DNA of 64,000 nucleotides. It comes from Acidimangrovimonas sediminis. Lineage in GTDB: Bacteria > Pseudomonadota > Alphaproteobacteria > Rhodobacterales > Rhodobacteraceae. Numbering within the stretch: the first letter of the stretch is position 1; every line of letters starts with the position of its first letter. The notes under the pieces were generated by a model that did not search any database, was not told where the DNA came from, and was given only the letters and a program-made list of their open reading frames with translations. Where the stretch lies: positions 124,001-188,000 of the forward strand of contig NZ_PHSN01000005.1 in assembly GCF_002871005.1 (NCBI RefSeq), in the 5' to 3' direction. The position numbers and the translations under genes are program-made. Positions 1 through 8,351 of the stretch are shown in pieces.

Positions 1-672
1 TTCGGCCTTCTGCTGTGGCATGCCGCCCGGCTGCGGCGGCTGGCGCCCGAGGAGCGCGTGCTGCTGGCCTTCGCACTGCCGATCCTGGCGATCGTGATGG
101 TGCAGGCGCTTCTGTCGCGGGCCTATGCGAACTGGGCGGCGGCGGCCTATATCGCGGGCGCGCTGCTGGTCTTCTGGCAGGGCGGGCGATGGATCCGGGG
201 CGCGGCGATCGCGCTCAACCTCGTGGCCTGCGTGGCGCTGCCGGTGATGGCGGTCTGGCCCGACGCGGTGCGCCAGCCTGACGGGCGCACGGTCATGCAC
301 CGCTACATGGGCCGCGCCGCGCTGTCGCACTGGATCATCGGGCAGGCGCAGCTTGCCGCCCTTCCGGCGGTCGTGACCCGCGACCGCGGCGTGATCGCCG
401 ACCTGTTCTACACCGGGCGCAACTCGGGCCTGGCCTTCTACGCGACCCCTCCGCAGGGCCGCCCGCGCGATCAGTACGAGCTGACCGAGGCGCTGCCCGC
501 CGGAACCTCGGGCGATGTCCTCTTCGTCACCAGCAATGCGGGGGCGGCCTGCGCCCAGGGCCTGACCCCGCTGGCCGAGACCACGCCGAAGGATGGGGCC
601 TACAAGGGCCATACCTTCCGCGCCTACCGCGTGCCGGCCTCGTGCTGGGCAGGCGGCGGCAGCGGCGGCTGA
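1..672 (+). CDS. Membrane glycosyltransferase, C-terminal part (GT39/ArnT-like)
   Basis: The frame is open from base 1, so the 5' end lies outside the window; 223 residues are visible. The first ~80 residues form two or three hydrophobic helices separated by short Arg-rich loops. They include RAYANWAAAAYIAG, which resembles the (H/Y)-x-NW-x-x-x-AY stretch in the C-terminal membrane part of GT39/ArnT-type polyprenyl-phosphate glycosyltransferases. The last ~130 residues are a soluble, probably periplasmic domain. This family moves sugars from lipid carriers to lipid A or proteins at the inner membrane. The stop is at 670-672. The substrate cannot be read from this fragment. Confidence 0.72.
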   Translation, partial: FGLLLWHAARLRRLAPEERVLLAFALPILAIVMVQALLSRAYANWAAAAYIAGALLVFWQGGRWIRGAAIALNLVACVALPVMAVWPDAVRQPDGRTVMHRYMGRAALSHWIIGQAQLAALPAVVTRDRGVIADLFYTGRNSGLAFYATPPQGRPRDQYELTEALPAGTSGDVLFVTSNAGAACAQGLTPLAETTPKDGAYKGHTFRAYRVPASCWAGGGSGG

Positions 673-911
673 CCGCGCCCGGCCCCGACCGGGGAAGCGC
701 CCGAAAGCGCCCGGGGCGCCGCCTTCTTTCCTGCAAGAATGCTCCTCGCGGGGTCACGGCCCCGGTTCCGGATCCGGGGCGCGCATGACTGGCGGGGCGG
801 CCTCTCGCGCCCGGCCCATGACCTGCGAACCCGGCGCGAAAAAGCGGCGCCTCCGGTCACGCAGCCTCTTGCGCAGCCGGTAACCAAGGCGCTATGCAGC
901 GCCCCGGACCC

Positions 912-987
912 GGGTGATTAGCTCAGTTGGTAGAGCGCCTCGTTTACACCGAGGATGTCGGGAGTTCGAGTCTCTCATCACCCACCA
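912..987 (+). tRNA. tRNA-Val (anticodon UAC)
   Basis: Cloverleaf found by eye. The acceptor arm GGGTGAT (912-918) pairs with ATCACCC (977-983), the discriminator is A984, and the CCA end (985-987) is encoded. The D-arm contains AGCTCAGTTGGTAGAGC. The anticodon arm is CCTCG/CGAGG with loop TTTACAC, giving anticodon TAC (valine). The T-arm contains GTTCGAG. All arms pair and the length is 76 nt. Confidence 0.96.
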
Positions 988-1037
988 TTCCCCGCGCGGC
1001 CTCCGCCCTGCGTCGCCTTCCCAACCGCGCGGCCCGC

Positions 1038-1841
1038 TCAGTCGCAGCGCGCGGTCATGCCGCCATCCACCACGATCTCGGTCCCGGTGATGAACCGGGC
1101 TTCGTCGGAGGCGAGGAACAGCGCCGCATTCGCGGTGTCGCGCCCGTCGCCCATGAAACCCAGCGGGATGCGTTTCAGCCGCGACGCCAGCAGCGCATCG
1201 ACATCGCCCCCCGCGCGTTGCCCGGCAAGACGCGCCTCGACCATCGGCGTGTGCAGCTGCCCGGGGACCACGGTGTTCACCCGCACGCCCCGCGGGGCGT
1301 ATTCCACGGCCACCACGCGGCCGAACTGGATCACCCCGGCCTTGGTCGCGGCATAGGCCGATTGCGCCGCCCCGGTCCAGCGCAGGCCGGAGGTCGAGGC
1401 GGTGTTGACGATCGCCCCCGATCCCTGCGACGCCATGTGCGGCAGCACGCTGCGGCAGGTCAGGTAGACGCTTTTCAGGTTGAAATCGATCTGCCGGTCC
1501 CAGGTCTCCTCGTCCATCTCGACCGGGCCACCCTTGGCCGACCCGCCCACGTTGTTCACGAGGATATCGACCCGCCCGAAGGCGTCGAGACAGGCGGTCA
1601 CCATCGCCTCGACCGACGCGCGGTCGGTCACGTCGCACAGGTGCGGCACGATCTCGCCCCCGGCGGCGCGGGTGCGGGTCAGCGTCTCTTCCATCGGGTC
1701 GGGCCTCAGGTCCACGGCGAAGACCTTCGCGCCCTCCTCGGCGAAGCGCACGCAGGCGGCGCGGCCGTTGCCCCAGCCGGGACCTACGCAGCCGGCGCCG
1801 GTGACGATGGCGACCTTTCCCTCCAGACGTCCGGCCATCAT
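1038..1841 (-). CDS. SDR-family oxidoreductase
   Basis: 267-aa short-chain dehydrogenase/reductase that interconverts an alcohol and a ketone with NAD(P). The Rossmann glycine motif TGAGCVGPGWG is at residues 14-24, NNVGG at 96-100, the catalytic Ser near 150, and Y163-x-x-x-K167. A C-terminal FITGTEIVVDGG segment is typical of the classical family. The start overlaps the stop of the upstream hydrolase by 4 bases, so it is the last gene of the minus-strand TRAP/catabolic operon. The neighbours suggest it oxidises an intermediate of an aromatic or pyrone acid pathway, which is inference. The substrate is unknown. Confidence 0.9.
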   Translation of the reverse strand: MMAGRLEGKVAIVTGAGCVGPGWGNGRAACVRFAEEGAKVFAVDLRPDPMEETLTRTRAAGGEIVPHLCDVTDRASVEAMVTACLDAFGRVDILVNNVGGSAKGGPVEMDEETWDRQIDFNLKSVYLTCRSVLPHMASQGSGAIVNTASTSGLRWTGAAQSAYAATKAGVIQFGRVVAVEYAPRGVRVNTVVPGQLHTPMVEARLAGQRAGGDVDALLASRLKRIPLGFMGDGRDTANAALFLASDEARFITGTEIVVDGGMTARCD

Positions 1842-2731
1842 GCAATCTCCCCGTCCGGAAAGCGGTAAAGGCGTTGCGGATTGCGCACCATCAGGGTCTC
1901 CAGCATTTCGGGCGTCGGCGCGATGGTCGACAGAAGGTCGGTCAGCACCCCGTCGTCGGGCGGCGCGGCGCGGTAGTTCGGATGCGGCCAGTCGGTGCCC
2001 CAGAGCACGCGGTCGGGGAAATCGGCCACCAGCCGCCGGGCGAAGGGCGTGGCGTCGGCGTAGGGCGGCTCCTGACGCGAGGCGCGCTCGGACCCCGAGA
2101 CCTTGAGCCAGATGTGGGGATGCTCGGCCAGCTTCAGCAGCGCCGCGAAGGGCGCCTGATCGGGCCCTTCCGATGCGTCGATCCGGCCCATGTGGTCGAT
2201 CACCACCGGCACCGGCAGCGCGGCCAGAACCGGGGCCAGCTCGGCAATCAGCCCGGCCTCCATGTGGATCAGCAGGTGCCAGCCCCGCGCCGCCAGCCGT
2301 GGACCGAGGGCGCGCAATTCCTCGACGCTGGCACCGGGTGCGAGGTGGGACATGTAGTTGAATCGCAGGCCGCGGAAGCCCTGCGCGTCCAGTGTGTCGA
2401 GCTCCGCGTCACTGACCGAGGGCGGGGCCAGCGCGATGCCAAGGTAGCGCCCGGGCCGCGCGGCGATGGCGTCGGCCACGACGGAATTGTCGAACCCGTG
2501 GCAGCCCGACTGCACGATCACACAGCGGCGGATCCCCAGCATGTCGTGCAGCGCGAAAAGACGTTCCTTCGGCGCGTCTCCGGGGCGGAAGCGGCTGTCG
2601 CTTGCATAGGGAAAGCGGCTGGTCGGGCCGAAGACGTGGCAATGGCAATCGGTCGCGCCCGCGGGCAGCGTGATCGCGGGGCGCGAGGGGGCGGGGTTCC
2701 AGGTGATCTCGGCGGTGTTTTCCTGTGCCAT
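1838..2731 (-). CDS. Amidohydrolase, 2-pyrone-4,6-dicarboxylate hydrolase-like (LigI family)
   Basis: 297-aa TIM-barrel metal hydrolase. The metal-site motif DCHCHVFGP lies near residue 30. SGCHGFDN, VVIDHMGR, LWGTDWPHPN and a C-terminal NPQRLYRF follow in the order known for LigI, which opens 2-pyrone-4,6-dicarboxylate in protocatechuate and syringate breakdown. The ATG at 2731 was preferred to an in-frame TTG at 2743 because GGGAG sits about 12 nt before the ATG but only 2 nt before the TTG. It overlaps the SDR gene by 4 bases and follows the CMD gene closely. A sugar-acid lactonase of the same superfamily is the main alternative. Confidence 0.85.
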   Translation of the reverse strand: MAQENTAEITWNPAPSRPAITLPAGATDCHCHVFGPTSRFPYASDSRFRPGDAPKERLFALHDMLGIRRCVIVQSGCHGFDNSVVADAIAARPGRYLGIALAPPSVSDAELDTLDAQGFRGLRFNYMSHLAPGASVEELRALGPRLAARGWHLLIHMEAGLIAELAPVLAALPVPVVIDHMGRIDASEGPDQAPFAALLKLAEHPHIWLKVSGSERASRQEPPYADATPFARRLVADFPDRVLWGTDWPHPNYRAAPPDDGVLTDLLSTIAPTPEMLETLMVRNPQRLYRFPDGEIA

Positions 2732-2735
2732 GATC

Positions 2736-3299
2736 TCAGCCAAGCTCCCGCGGCGCGTCGTCGGGGGGCGAGACGTGGAAGATGTTCAGGGTCAGCGAGA
2801 TAAGCGAATAATACCCCAGCAGCCCGACCAGATCGACGAGGCGGTCCTCGCCCAGCACCGCGACCGCCCGGGAATAGAGCGCATCGGGCACCTGCCGCGT
2901 CTGGTGCGCGGCAAGGGTGACGGCGTGGACGACCTCTTCCTCCTCGGTCTCAAAGGGCGGCTTCGCCCCGGTGCGGATCGCCTCGATCACCTCCGCGCTC
3001 AGGCCGGCGTTCAGCCCGTGGGGCTTGTGCGCGAACCATTCGTATTCGGCCTCCCAGATCCGCGCGATGGTCAGGATCGCCAGCTCCGACAGGCGGGGCG
3101 ACAGGGTCGTGTCATAGCGGCAGTAGCGCCCCAGCGCTTGCGCGCTGGCGGCAAGCTCGGGCCGGTGCAGCCAGATCGCCAGCGGTCCGCGCACCCCGCC
3201 CCGGGGCCCCGAGGCGATGGCGTCGTGGATCTCCTGCTGGCGCGGGGTAAGGGTGGCGGGGTCGGGCGGCGCGAGGCGCTGTGCGGGCCAGTCGGTCAT
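2736..3299 (-). CDS. Carboxymuconolactone decarboxylase family protein
   Basis: 187-aa helical protein of the CMD/AhpD-like superfamily. ELAILTIARIWEAEYEWFAHKPHGLNAG style sequence (residues ~65-95) matches the core CMD helix, in which Glu and His replace the Cys pair of AhpD. That favours a decarboxylase or enzyme-like role rather than a peroxidase. True CMD removes CO2 from gamma-carboxymuconolactone in the beta-ketoadipate route. The start is the ATG at 3299, which shares bases with the end of the GST gene upstream, implying coupled translation. A role in aromatic acid catabolism is inferred from the LigI-like neighbour. Confidence 0.82.
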   Translation of the reverse strand: MTDWPAQRLAPPDPATLTPRQQEIHDAIASGPRGGVRGPLAIWLHRPELAASAQALGRYCRYDTTLSPRLSELAILTIARIWEAEYEWFAHKPHGLNAGLSAEVIEAIRTGAKPPFETEEEEVVHAVTLAAHQTRQVPDALYSRAVAVLGEDRLVDLVGLLGYYSLISLTLNIFHVSPPDDAPRELG

Positions 3300-3952
3300 C
3301 AGGAGGTCTCCGGCGGTCTTGCGGTGGCGGAAAAGGCGGGCTCGGCCGCGGCGAAGGCGTCGAGCCAGCGCACGACGCCCGGGAAGGCGGGGCGCCAGTC
3401 GACCGGGCGGCGCCAGTCGAGATATCCCAGCGCGCAGGCCAGCGAGATCGAAGCGATGTCGGTGCGCCCGGGGTCCGGCGGCGCGGCCTGGATCACCGAC
3501 AGGGCGCGTTCCACCTTGCCGCGCTGGTGCGACAGCCAGCGGTCCGAGACCTTGGCCTCGTCGCGGAAGCGGCGTTCGTAGACCATGAGGAGGCCCGCGT
3601 CGGTGATCCCGTCGGCCAGCACGGCCTGCGTCAGCACGCGGAACCGCTCCGTCCCGGCGCGGGGGCAAAGCCTGCCGCCCCCCGCCAGCGCGTCGAGGTA
3701 TTCGAGGATCGTGCGGCTGTCGTAGAGCGTCTCGCCGCCGACGATCAGGCAGGGCATCTTGCCCAGCGGGTTCTGCCGCCTCAGGTCGTCTTCGGGGTCC
3801 AGGGTGTCGGCATGGATCACCTCGACCTGCCCGTGCAGGCCCAGCTCGTGGAGTGCGATCCGCACCTTGCGGCCATAGGGCGAGGTGAGCGAGCTGCGCA
3901 GCGTCATGCGTGGCGGCATGTCCGGAGACGGGGTGTGTATCGGGTCGGCCAT
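3299..3952 (-). CDS. Glutathione S-transferase family protein
   Basis: 217-aa cytosolic GST. The thioredoxin-like N-terminal domain has SPYGRKVRIAL near residues 24-34 with a Ser/Tyr active-site region. It also has the cis-Pro segment NPLGKMPCLI and the glutathione-contacting YDSRTILEYLD. A helical C-terminal domain follows. It lies between dctM and the CMD-like gene, sharing end bases with both. In bacterial aromatic pathways GSTs often perform isomerisation, ether cleavage or dehalogenation. The substrate cannot be inferred here. Confidence 0.9.
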   Translation of the reverse strand: MADPIHTPSPDMPPRMTLRSSLTSPYGRKVRIALHELGLHGQVEVIHADTLDPEDDLRRQNPLGKMPCLIVGGETLYDSRTILEYLDALAGGGRLCPRAGTERFRVLTQAVLADGITDAGLLMVYERRFRDEAKVSDRWLSHQRGKVERALSVIQAAPPDPGRTDIASISLACALGYLDWRRPVDWRPAFPGVVRWLDAFAAAEPAFSATARPPETS

Positions 3953-5262
3953 CAGTTGCCCATCCTGCTGGGAAGGTAGAGCGCGAGCTCGGGGAAGATG
4001 CAGAGCAGGATCAGCATGAAGAAGCCTGCCAGCACGAAGGGGACGAGGCCGCGGAACACGTCCTCCAGCTTCACCCGCCCGCCCGAGGAAGCCTGCACCA
4101 CGAAACAGTTGATGCCCACGGGCGGGGTGACGGCGCCGATCTCGACCAGGAGCACGACGAAGATGCCGAACCAGATCGGGTCGAAGCCCAGCGACATCAT
4201 CACCGGGTGGGTGATCGGCAGGGTGATCGCCAAGAGCGCCGGCGCGTCCATCATCATGCCGAGCGCGAGGTAGATCAGCGACACCAGCGCGACGATCACC
4301 CAGCGGTTCACCTGCAACCCCGTAAGGAACCCGCCCATCGCGTTCGCCAGCCCGCTGAGCGCGAGGAACTTGGAGAACACCAGCGCGCAGATCAGGATGG
4401 CAAAGATCATTGCAGAGGTGTGGATCGTCTCCATCAGCGTCTCGCGCAGCTTCACGCCCTTCAGGCCACGGTGCCGGATGATGGCGAGGACGAAGGTGAA
4501 GAGCGCCCCCATCGCGCCCGCCTCGGTGGGCGTGAAGATGCCGAGGTAGAGGCCCAGCACGATCAGCAGGATCACCAGCACGAGGGGACCGGCGAGGCGC
4601 AGCGAGGCCAGCTTTTCACGCAGCGTGAATTTCTGCTCTTCGCGCGGGGCAAGGGCGGGGTTGCGTGCCACGGTCAGCCAGATCGCGATGCACAGCACGA
4701 TCGCGAAGATGATGCCGGGGATGAAGCCCGCGATCAGCAGGCCGCCGATGCTGCTGTCGGTCAGGATGCCGTAGACCACCACCAGAGACGACGGCGGGAT
4801 CATCACCGCCAGCGTCCCCGCGATGGCGATCGAGGCCGAGGCAAGGCGCTTGTCGTAGCCGCGGTTGAGCATCTCGGGCAGCGCAAGCTTGGTGAACACG
4901 GTGGCCGTGCCGACCGAGGAGCCCGAGGCCGCGCCGAAGGCCGCCGCCCCCAGCGTGGTCGAGATCGCAAGCCCGCCGCGCATGTTGCCCAACCACCTTG
5001 TGGTGGCCTCGAACATGTCCTCGCCCAGCCCGGCCCGCATGGCGAAGAAGCCCATGAGCAGGAACAGCGGGATCACCGAGAAGTGGAAGGAATGCGTGGT
5101 GTCGAAGAACACCGTGCCAAGGATCGAGGTCGCCGCGTGAAAGCCCACGATCGCGGCAAGGCCTGCGGCCCCCACGAGGCCGAGCGCCACCATCACGTTG
5201 ACCCCCGCGAGGATCGCCGCGAACAGGCAGACGACGCCGATCAGTCCGATCTCGATGCTCAT
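3952..5262 (-). CDS. dctM: TRAP transporter large permease (DctM)
   Basis: 436-aa inner-membrane protein that is hydrophobic throughout, with about a dozen helices. It carries DctM-family hallmarks such as VNVMVALGLVGAAGL near the N-terminus, ATVFTKLALPEM, AVMIPPSSLVVVYGILT and the C-terminal ITHPVMMSLGFDPIWFG. This subunit is the ion-coupled transport channel of a tripartite ATP-independent periplasmic carrier. It overlaps dctQ by 4 bases upstream and abuts the GST gene. Together with dctQ and dctP it forms a complete importer for an organic acid, possibly the substrate of the four enzymes downstream. Confidence 0.95.
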   Translation of the reverse strand: MSIEIGLIGVVCLFAAILAGVNVMVALGLVGAAGLAAIVGFHAATSILGTVFFDTTHSFHFSVIPLFLLMGFFAMRAGLGEDMFEATTRWLGNMRGGLAISTTLGAAAFGAASGSSVGTATVFTKLALPEMLNRGYDKRLASASIAIAGTLAVMIPPSSLVVVYGILTDSSIGGLLIAGFIPGIIFAIVLCIAIWLTVARNPALAPREEQKFTLREKLASLRLAGPLVLVILLIVLGLYLGIFTPTEAGAMGALFTFVLAIIRHRGLKGVKLRETLMETIHTSAMIFAILICALVFSKFLALSGLANAMGGFLTGLQVNRWVIVALVSLIYLALGMMMDAPALLAITLPITHPVMMSLGFDPIWFGIFVVLLVEIGAVTPPVGINCFVVQASSGGRVKLEDVFRGLVPFVLAGFFMLILLCIFPELALYLPSRMGN

Positions 5263-5780
5263 TCCAGCACCTCCGCCATTTCGGGCAACTGCCAGCCCAG
5301 AGCGGCCAGAACCGCATCAATAAGGAATTGCACGGCCAGCAGGGCCAGGCCGAAGAACACCACGAACTTCACCGGCCAGAGCGGAAAGCTGATCGCCCCG
5401 CGCTCAAGTTCTCCGTAGGAATAGGCCTTCATCGCCATTTCCCATCCGGCCCAGGCGGCCCAGCCGAAGACCACGGCGCCGGCGGCCATGGCAAAGACCT
5501 GAAGTGCGCGGCGGGGGATTGGCGACAGGTGCTGGGTCAGCAGCGTCACCTTGATGTGGCCGCCGCCATGCTGGGTCAGCGCGACGGAGAGGAAGATCAT
5601 GATCGGCAGTGCCGATTCCGTCAGTTCCAGCGTGCCGGGGATCGGCGCGTTGAACGCGTAGCGCATCAGCACGTTGGCGCAGACGAGGCACATGACTGCG
5701 AAGGTCATCAGCCCGGCGATCAGCCCGCAGAGGGCCAGCAGCCGGCCATAGAGATGGCGAAGGGAGACGAGTGTATCCAT
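5259..5780 (-). CDS. dctQ: TRAP transporter small permease (DctQ)
   Basis: 173-aa protein with four predicted transmembrane helices (residues ~15-37, 50-70, 90-112, 131-152), the usual DctQ layout. A conserved-looking segment PIPGTLELTESALPIMIFLSVALT surrounds helix 2, here only cited by its ends. It stabilises the DctM channel. Its stop overlaps the dctM start (ATGA-type coupling). A gap of 94 bases separates it from dctP and contains GC-rich inverted repeats that could act as a partial stop, a common way to make more binding protein than permease. Confidence 0.92.
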   Translation of the reverse strand: MDTLVSLRHLYGRLLALCGLIAGLMTFAVMCLVCANVLMRYAFNAPIPGTLELTESALPIMIFLSVALTQHGGGHIKVTLLTQHLSPIPRRALQVFAMAAGAVVFGWAAWAGWEMAMKAYSYGELERGAISFPLWPVKFVVFFGLALLAVQFLIDAVLAALGWQLPEMAEVLE

Positions 5781-5874
5781 GGGGATCTCGCGGCGTCCGG
5801 AGGTGAGGGAAAGGCGGGGCGCGCCGGGCCGGAGGACCCGGGGCCCCGCCGCTGGCGGGCCCGTCTGGCCGCGC

Positions 5875-6903
5875 TCAGAACTGAAGCGACTTAACGACCT
5901 GGTCGATCTGATCCTGGCTCAGACCGGCCGAGCTGGCCTTGGCCATCCATTCCTTGCGCACCGACTGGATGCCCGGATCCTTGACGATCTCGGCCATTTC
6001 CTTCTTGGGGAAGGGGATCACGGTGACGCCCAGCTTGCCTTTCCACTCTTGGCGCACGCGCTTTTCGTCCTGTGTCAGCAGGTCGTTGTACTTGATCAGG
6101 TAATCCTTGCCGAGCTGGTCGACGATCTTCTGCAGGTCCGGGCTCATCGCCTTGTAGCTGTCGAGATTCATCGCCAGGAGGTGCCCGAACGAGGCGCCGA
6201 AGGGGATCTCGATGTAGTACTTGGCGACCTCGTCGTACTTCCAGCCGCGCGCCAGCGCCGGGCCGATAGGGGTGCAGTCGATGATGTGGCGTTGCAGCGC
6301 TTCGTAGGCCTCGGCGGTGGAGATCGTCACCGGCGTCGCGCCCATCGCCTTGATCAGCGCGGGGTAGGCGAAGCCGTAGCTGCGGATGCGCAGGCCCTTC
6401 ATGTCCTTGATGTCATGCACGGGCTTCGAACACAGCAATCCGTAATCCTCGAGCGGGCGGAAGCCGAAGACGTGGATCCCCTGCTTTTCCATCTCCTGCT
6501 GGAACTGCGGATCCTCTGCATACCATTTCTCCATCAGCTTGCCGATCTGAAGGGTGGAGTTCGGCTGCGGGATGAAGAAGCCCACGGCGTTGTTCAGCGG
6601 GAAGCGGTCGGGAAAATAGGGCGTGATGATGTCTCCGAAATCGCCCACGCCCGAGGCCAGCGCATCGGGGATCTCCTTGGTCTTGGCGACCGAGCCGCCC
6701 CAGAAGACCTGGATCTGATCCTTGCCGCCGGTGCGCTTGGCGAATTCCTTGACCAGCCACTTGGTCGAGACCGCCTGTGCGTCGCCCGCGCCCTCGGGCT
6801 TGAAGGTGATCCACTTGTAGACCTTGGCCTGCGACGGCGCGGCCGTCATCAGCGCCGCACCCAGCGCAAGCCCCGCCAAGCCGAGAATGCCCTTGATCTT
6901 CAT
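5875..6903 (-). CDS. dctP: TRAP transporter substrate-binding protein (DctP)
   Basis: 342-aa periplasmic binding protein. The signal peptide (residues 1-25) ends ALMTAAPSQA, followed by KVYKWITFKPEG. The DctP fold is indicated by AKRTGGKDQIQVFWGG, VHDIKDMKGLRIRSYG and VTISTAEAYEALQRHIIDCT. The ATG at 6903 was chosen because a strong ribosome site (GGGAGG) lies just before it; the upstream in-frame extension has no such site and no secretion character. It is first in the operon and probably sets ligand specificity, which is unknown. Confidence 0.94.
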   Translation of the reverse strand: MKIKGILGLAGLALGAALMTAAPSQAKVYKWITFKPEGAGDAQAVSTKWLVKEFAKRTGGKDQIQVFWGGSVAKTKEIPDALASGVGDFGDIITPYFPDRFPLNNAVGFFIPQPNSTLQIGKLMEKWYAEDPQFQQEMEKQGIHVFGFRPLEDYGLLCSKPVHDIKDMKGLRIRSYGFAYPALIKAMGATPVTISTAEAYEALQRHIIDCTPIGPALARGWKYDEVAKYYIEIPFGASFGHLLAMNLDSYKAMSPDLQKIVDQLGKDYLIKYNDLLTQDEKRVRQEWKGKLGVTVIPFPKKEMAEIVKDPGIQSVRKEWMAKASSAGLSQDQIDQVVKSLQF

Positions 6904-7153
6904 CTTTTCCTCCCTTGTTCTTCCGCGCTGCACTCCCCCGTGCCGCCCGGCATGCCAGACCATCCGGCAGGCAGGAGCATAATTCAAATACTATAAAGGG
7001 ATGCCTTGCATGCCTGTGAGGTATGCCATTGTCTGGGTCCGACTGCAGCGTGCATGTGGCGGCCTGAGCTGGGGCCGGCACGGGCGGGGGCCGGCATGAG
7101 AGGGCGGTATGAGAGGGCGGGGCGAAGGGCCATTCGCCGCTCCGCGTGCCGGG
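6904..7153 (-). promoter_or_regulatory. Probable control region of the TRAP/catabolic operon
   Basis: This 250-base gap lies between the LysR gene end and dctP. Bases ~6980-7030 are the only AT-rich part (CATAATTCAAATACTATAAA on the plus strand). They adjoin three spaced GGCAT/ATGCC half-sites around 7003-7030, an arrangement suited to a LysR-type regulator. No promoter was mapped, so the assignment is inference from composition and position. Confidence 0.35.
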
Positions 7154-8104
7154 CTATTTCCAGATGCCGCGGCGGACGAGGTCGCCGACGATCGCCTCCA
7201 CGGCCTGTTCGACGATCTGGATGGTGCGCTTGCGGCGCTGGTCGCGCTTGGTGGCGATGCCCAGCGTCCATTCCATCCGCGGATCGACGATCGGGACGGC
7301 TTCGAGCGTACCCTGCTGCACCTCGGACATCACGCCGCCGTAGGTGAGCATGGTAAAGCCGTGCCCCTGCCGCACCAGCGCCTTGAGGTGCCATACGCCA
7401 TCGACCCGCTGCTGCACGTTCAGCGTGAGGCCGAGTGCGTCGGCATGCTTGTCGATCAGGATCCGCAGGAAGTTCGGCCGGCTCGGCATGATCAGCGGCA
7501 GTGTCACCGCCTCGGCCAGGGTATAGACAGGCTTCTCGAGCTTTCCCGGCGGCCCGATCATGTAGAGCTGCTCGACCAGCAGGTCGCTGACCTGAACGTC
7601 GTCCTGCATCGGGGCGTCATGCATCACCGCAAGGCTGATCTCGCCGTTCGACAGCCAGCGCTCCAGCTCACGGCTGAAGCCCTCGACGAAGCGCAGCTCG
7701 ATCTCGGGGTAATGCGCCTTGATATGGGCGAGAAGCGGCGGCGCGATGAACTCGCCCGGGGTGGGGGGCATGCCGACCACGACCGTGCCGCGCGGCACGT
7801 CGGCATGGGCGGTGACGTCATGGCGGGCCTGCCGGATCTGGCCCATGATCGCGTAGGCGCGGGCCAGCAGAATCTCGCCCGCCTCGGTCAGCTCGACCCC
7901 GCGCGGCGTGCGCAGAAAAAGCGGAAAGCCGAGGTCGCGTTCCAGCCCCGAGATCTGGCGGCTGAGCGCGGGCTGAGCGATGCGCAGGGTCCGGGCCGCG
8001 CCGGTCACGCTCTTCTCCTCGGCGACGCAGATGAAATAGCGCAGCGTGCGCAGTTCCGGCTGCCAGTCGGGATCGGCAGGTCCCGGGCTCTCGGCAGATT
8101 GCAT
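7154..8104 (-). CDS. LysR-family transcriptional regulator
   Basis: 316 aa. The winged helix-turn-helix is near residues 20-80, with LRYFICVAEEKSVTGAARTL and AQPALSRQISGLERDLG. The PBP2-like effector domain follows from ~105 on. It points the same way as the TRAP operon 250 bp downstream and is divergent from the FadR-type gene. LysR proteins usually control an adjacent operon in response to a pathway metabolite, so it probably controls dctPQM and the linked enzymes. That link is inference; the regulator could instead act on the divergent GGT block. Confidence 0.92.
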   Translation of the reverse strand: MQSAESPGPADPDWQPELRTLRYFICVAEEKSVTGAARTLRIAQPALSRQISGLERDLGFPLFLRTPRGVELTEAGEILLARAYAIMGQIRQARHDVTAHADVPRGTVVVGMPPTPGEFIAPPLLAHIKAHYPEIELRFVEGFSRELERWLSNGEISLAVMHDAPMQDDVQVSDLLVEQLYMIGPPGKLEKPVYTLAEAVTLPLIMPSRPNFLRILIDKHADALGLTLNVQQRVDGVWHLKALVRQGHGFTMLTYGGVMSEVQQGTLEAVPIVDPRMEWTLGIATKRDQRRKRTIQIVEQAVEAIVGDLVRRGIWK

Positions 8105-8351
8105 CTGATCCCCTCCGTTGATCCCCTCCGTCCAGACGGCCCCCGTTCTATCCCGCGCGGGCCGTCCTGCTCAACCGCCGAGATCTGGCGCAAGATCCCG
8201 GTTCCTTTGCATCTGCCCGGACGGCCGCCCATTTCCTGTGCGCTCGGGCATCAGGCAACAAGTTTCTCAGCGAAAGCCGCGCAGCGCATTGACAGCGGCG
8301 TGAACCTTTTTCTGAATGGTCCGTCCAGGCCTTTCACGAGCGATCCCTTTC

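Noticed and set aside
880-905. GTAAC at ~883 as another ECF promoter
   Set aside because: Sixteen bases on there is GCCC rather than (G/A)GTC, and only a tRNA follows.
3910-5418. Long His/Arg-rich plus-strand frames opposite the TRAP genes and similar shadows elsewhere
   Set aside because: They are antisense images of clear transporter genes with typical shadow composition.
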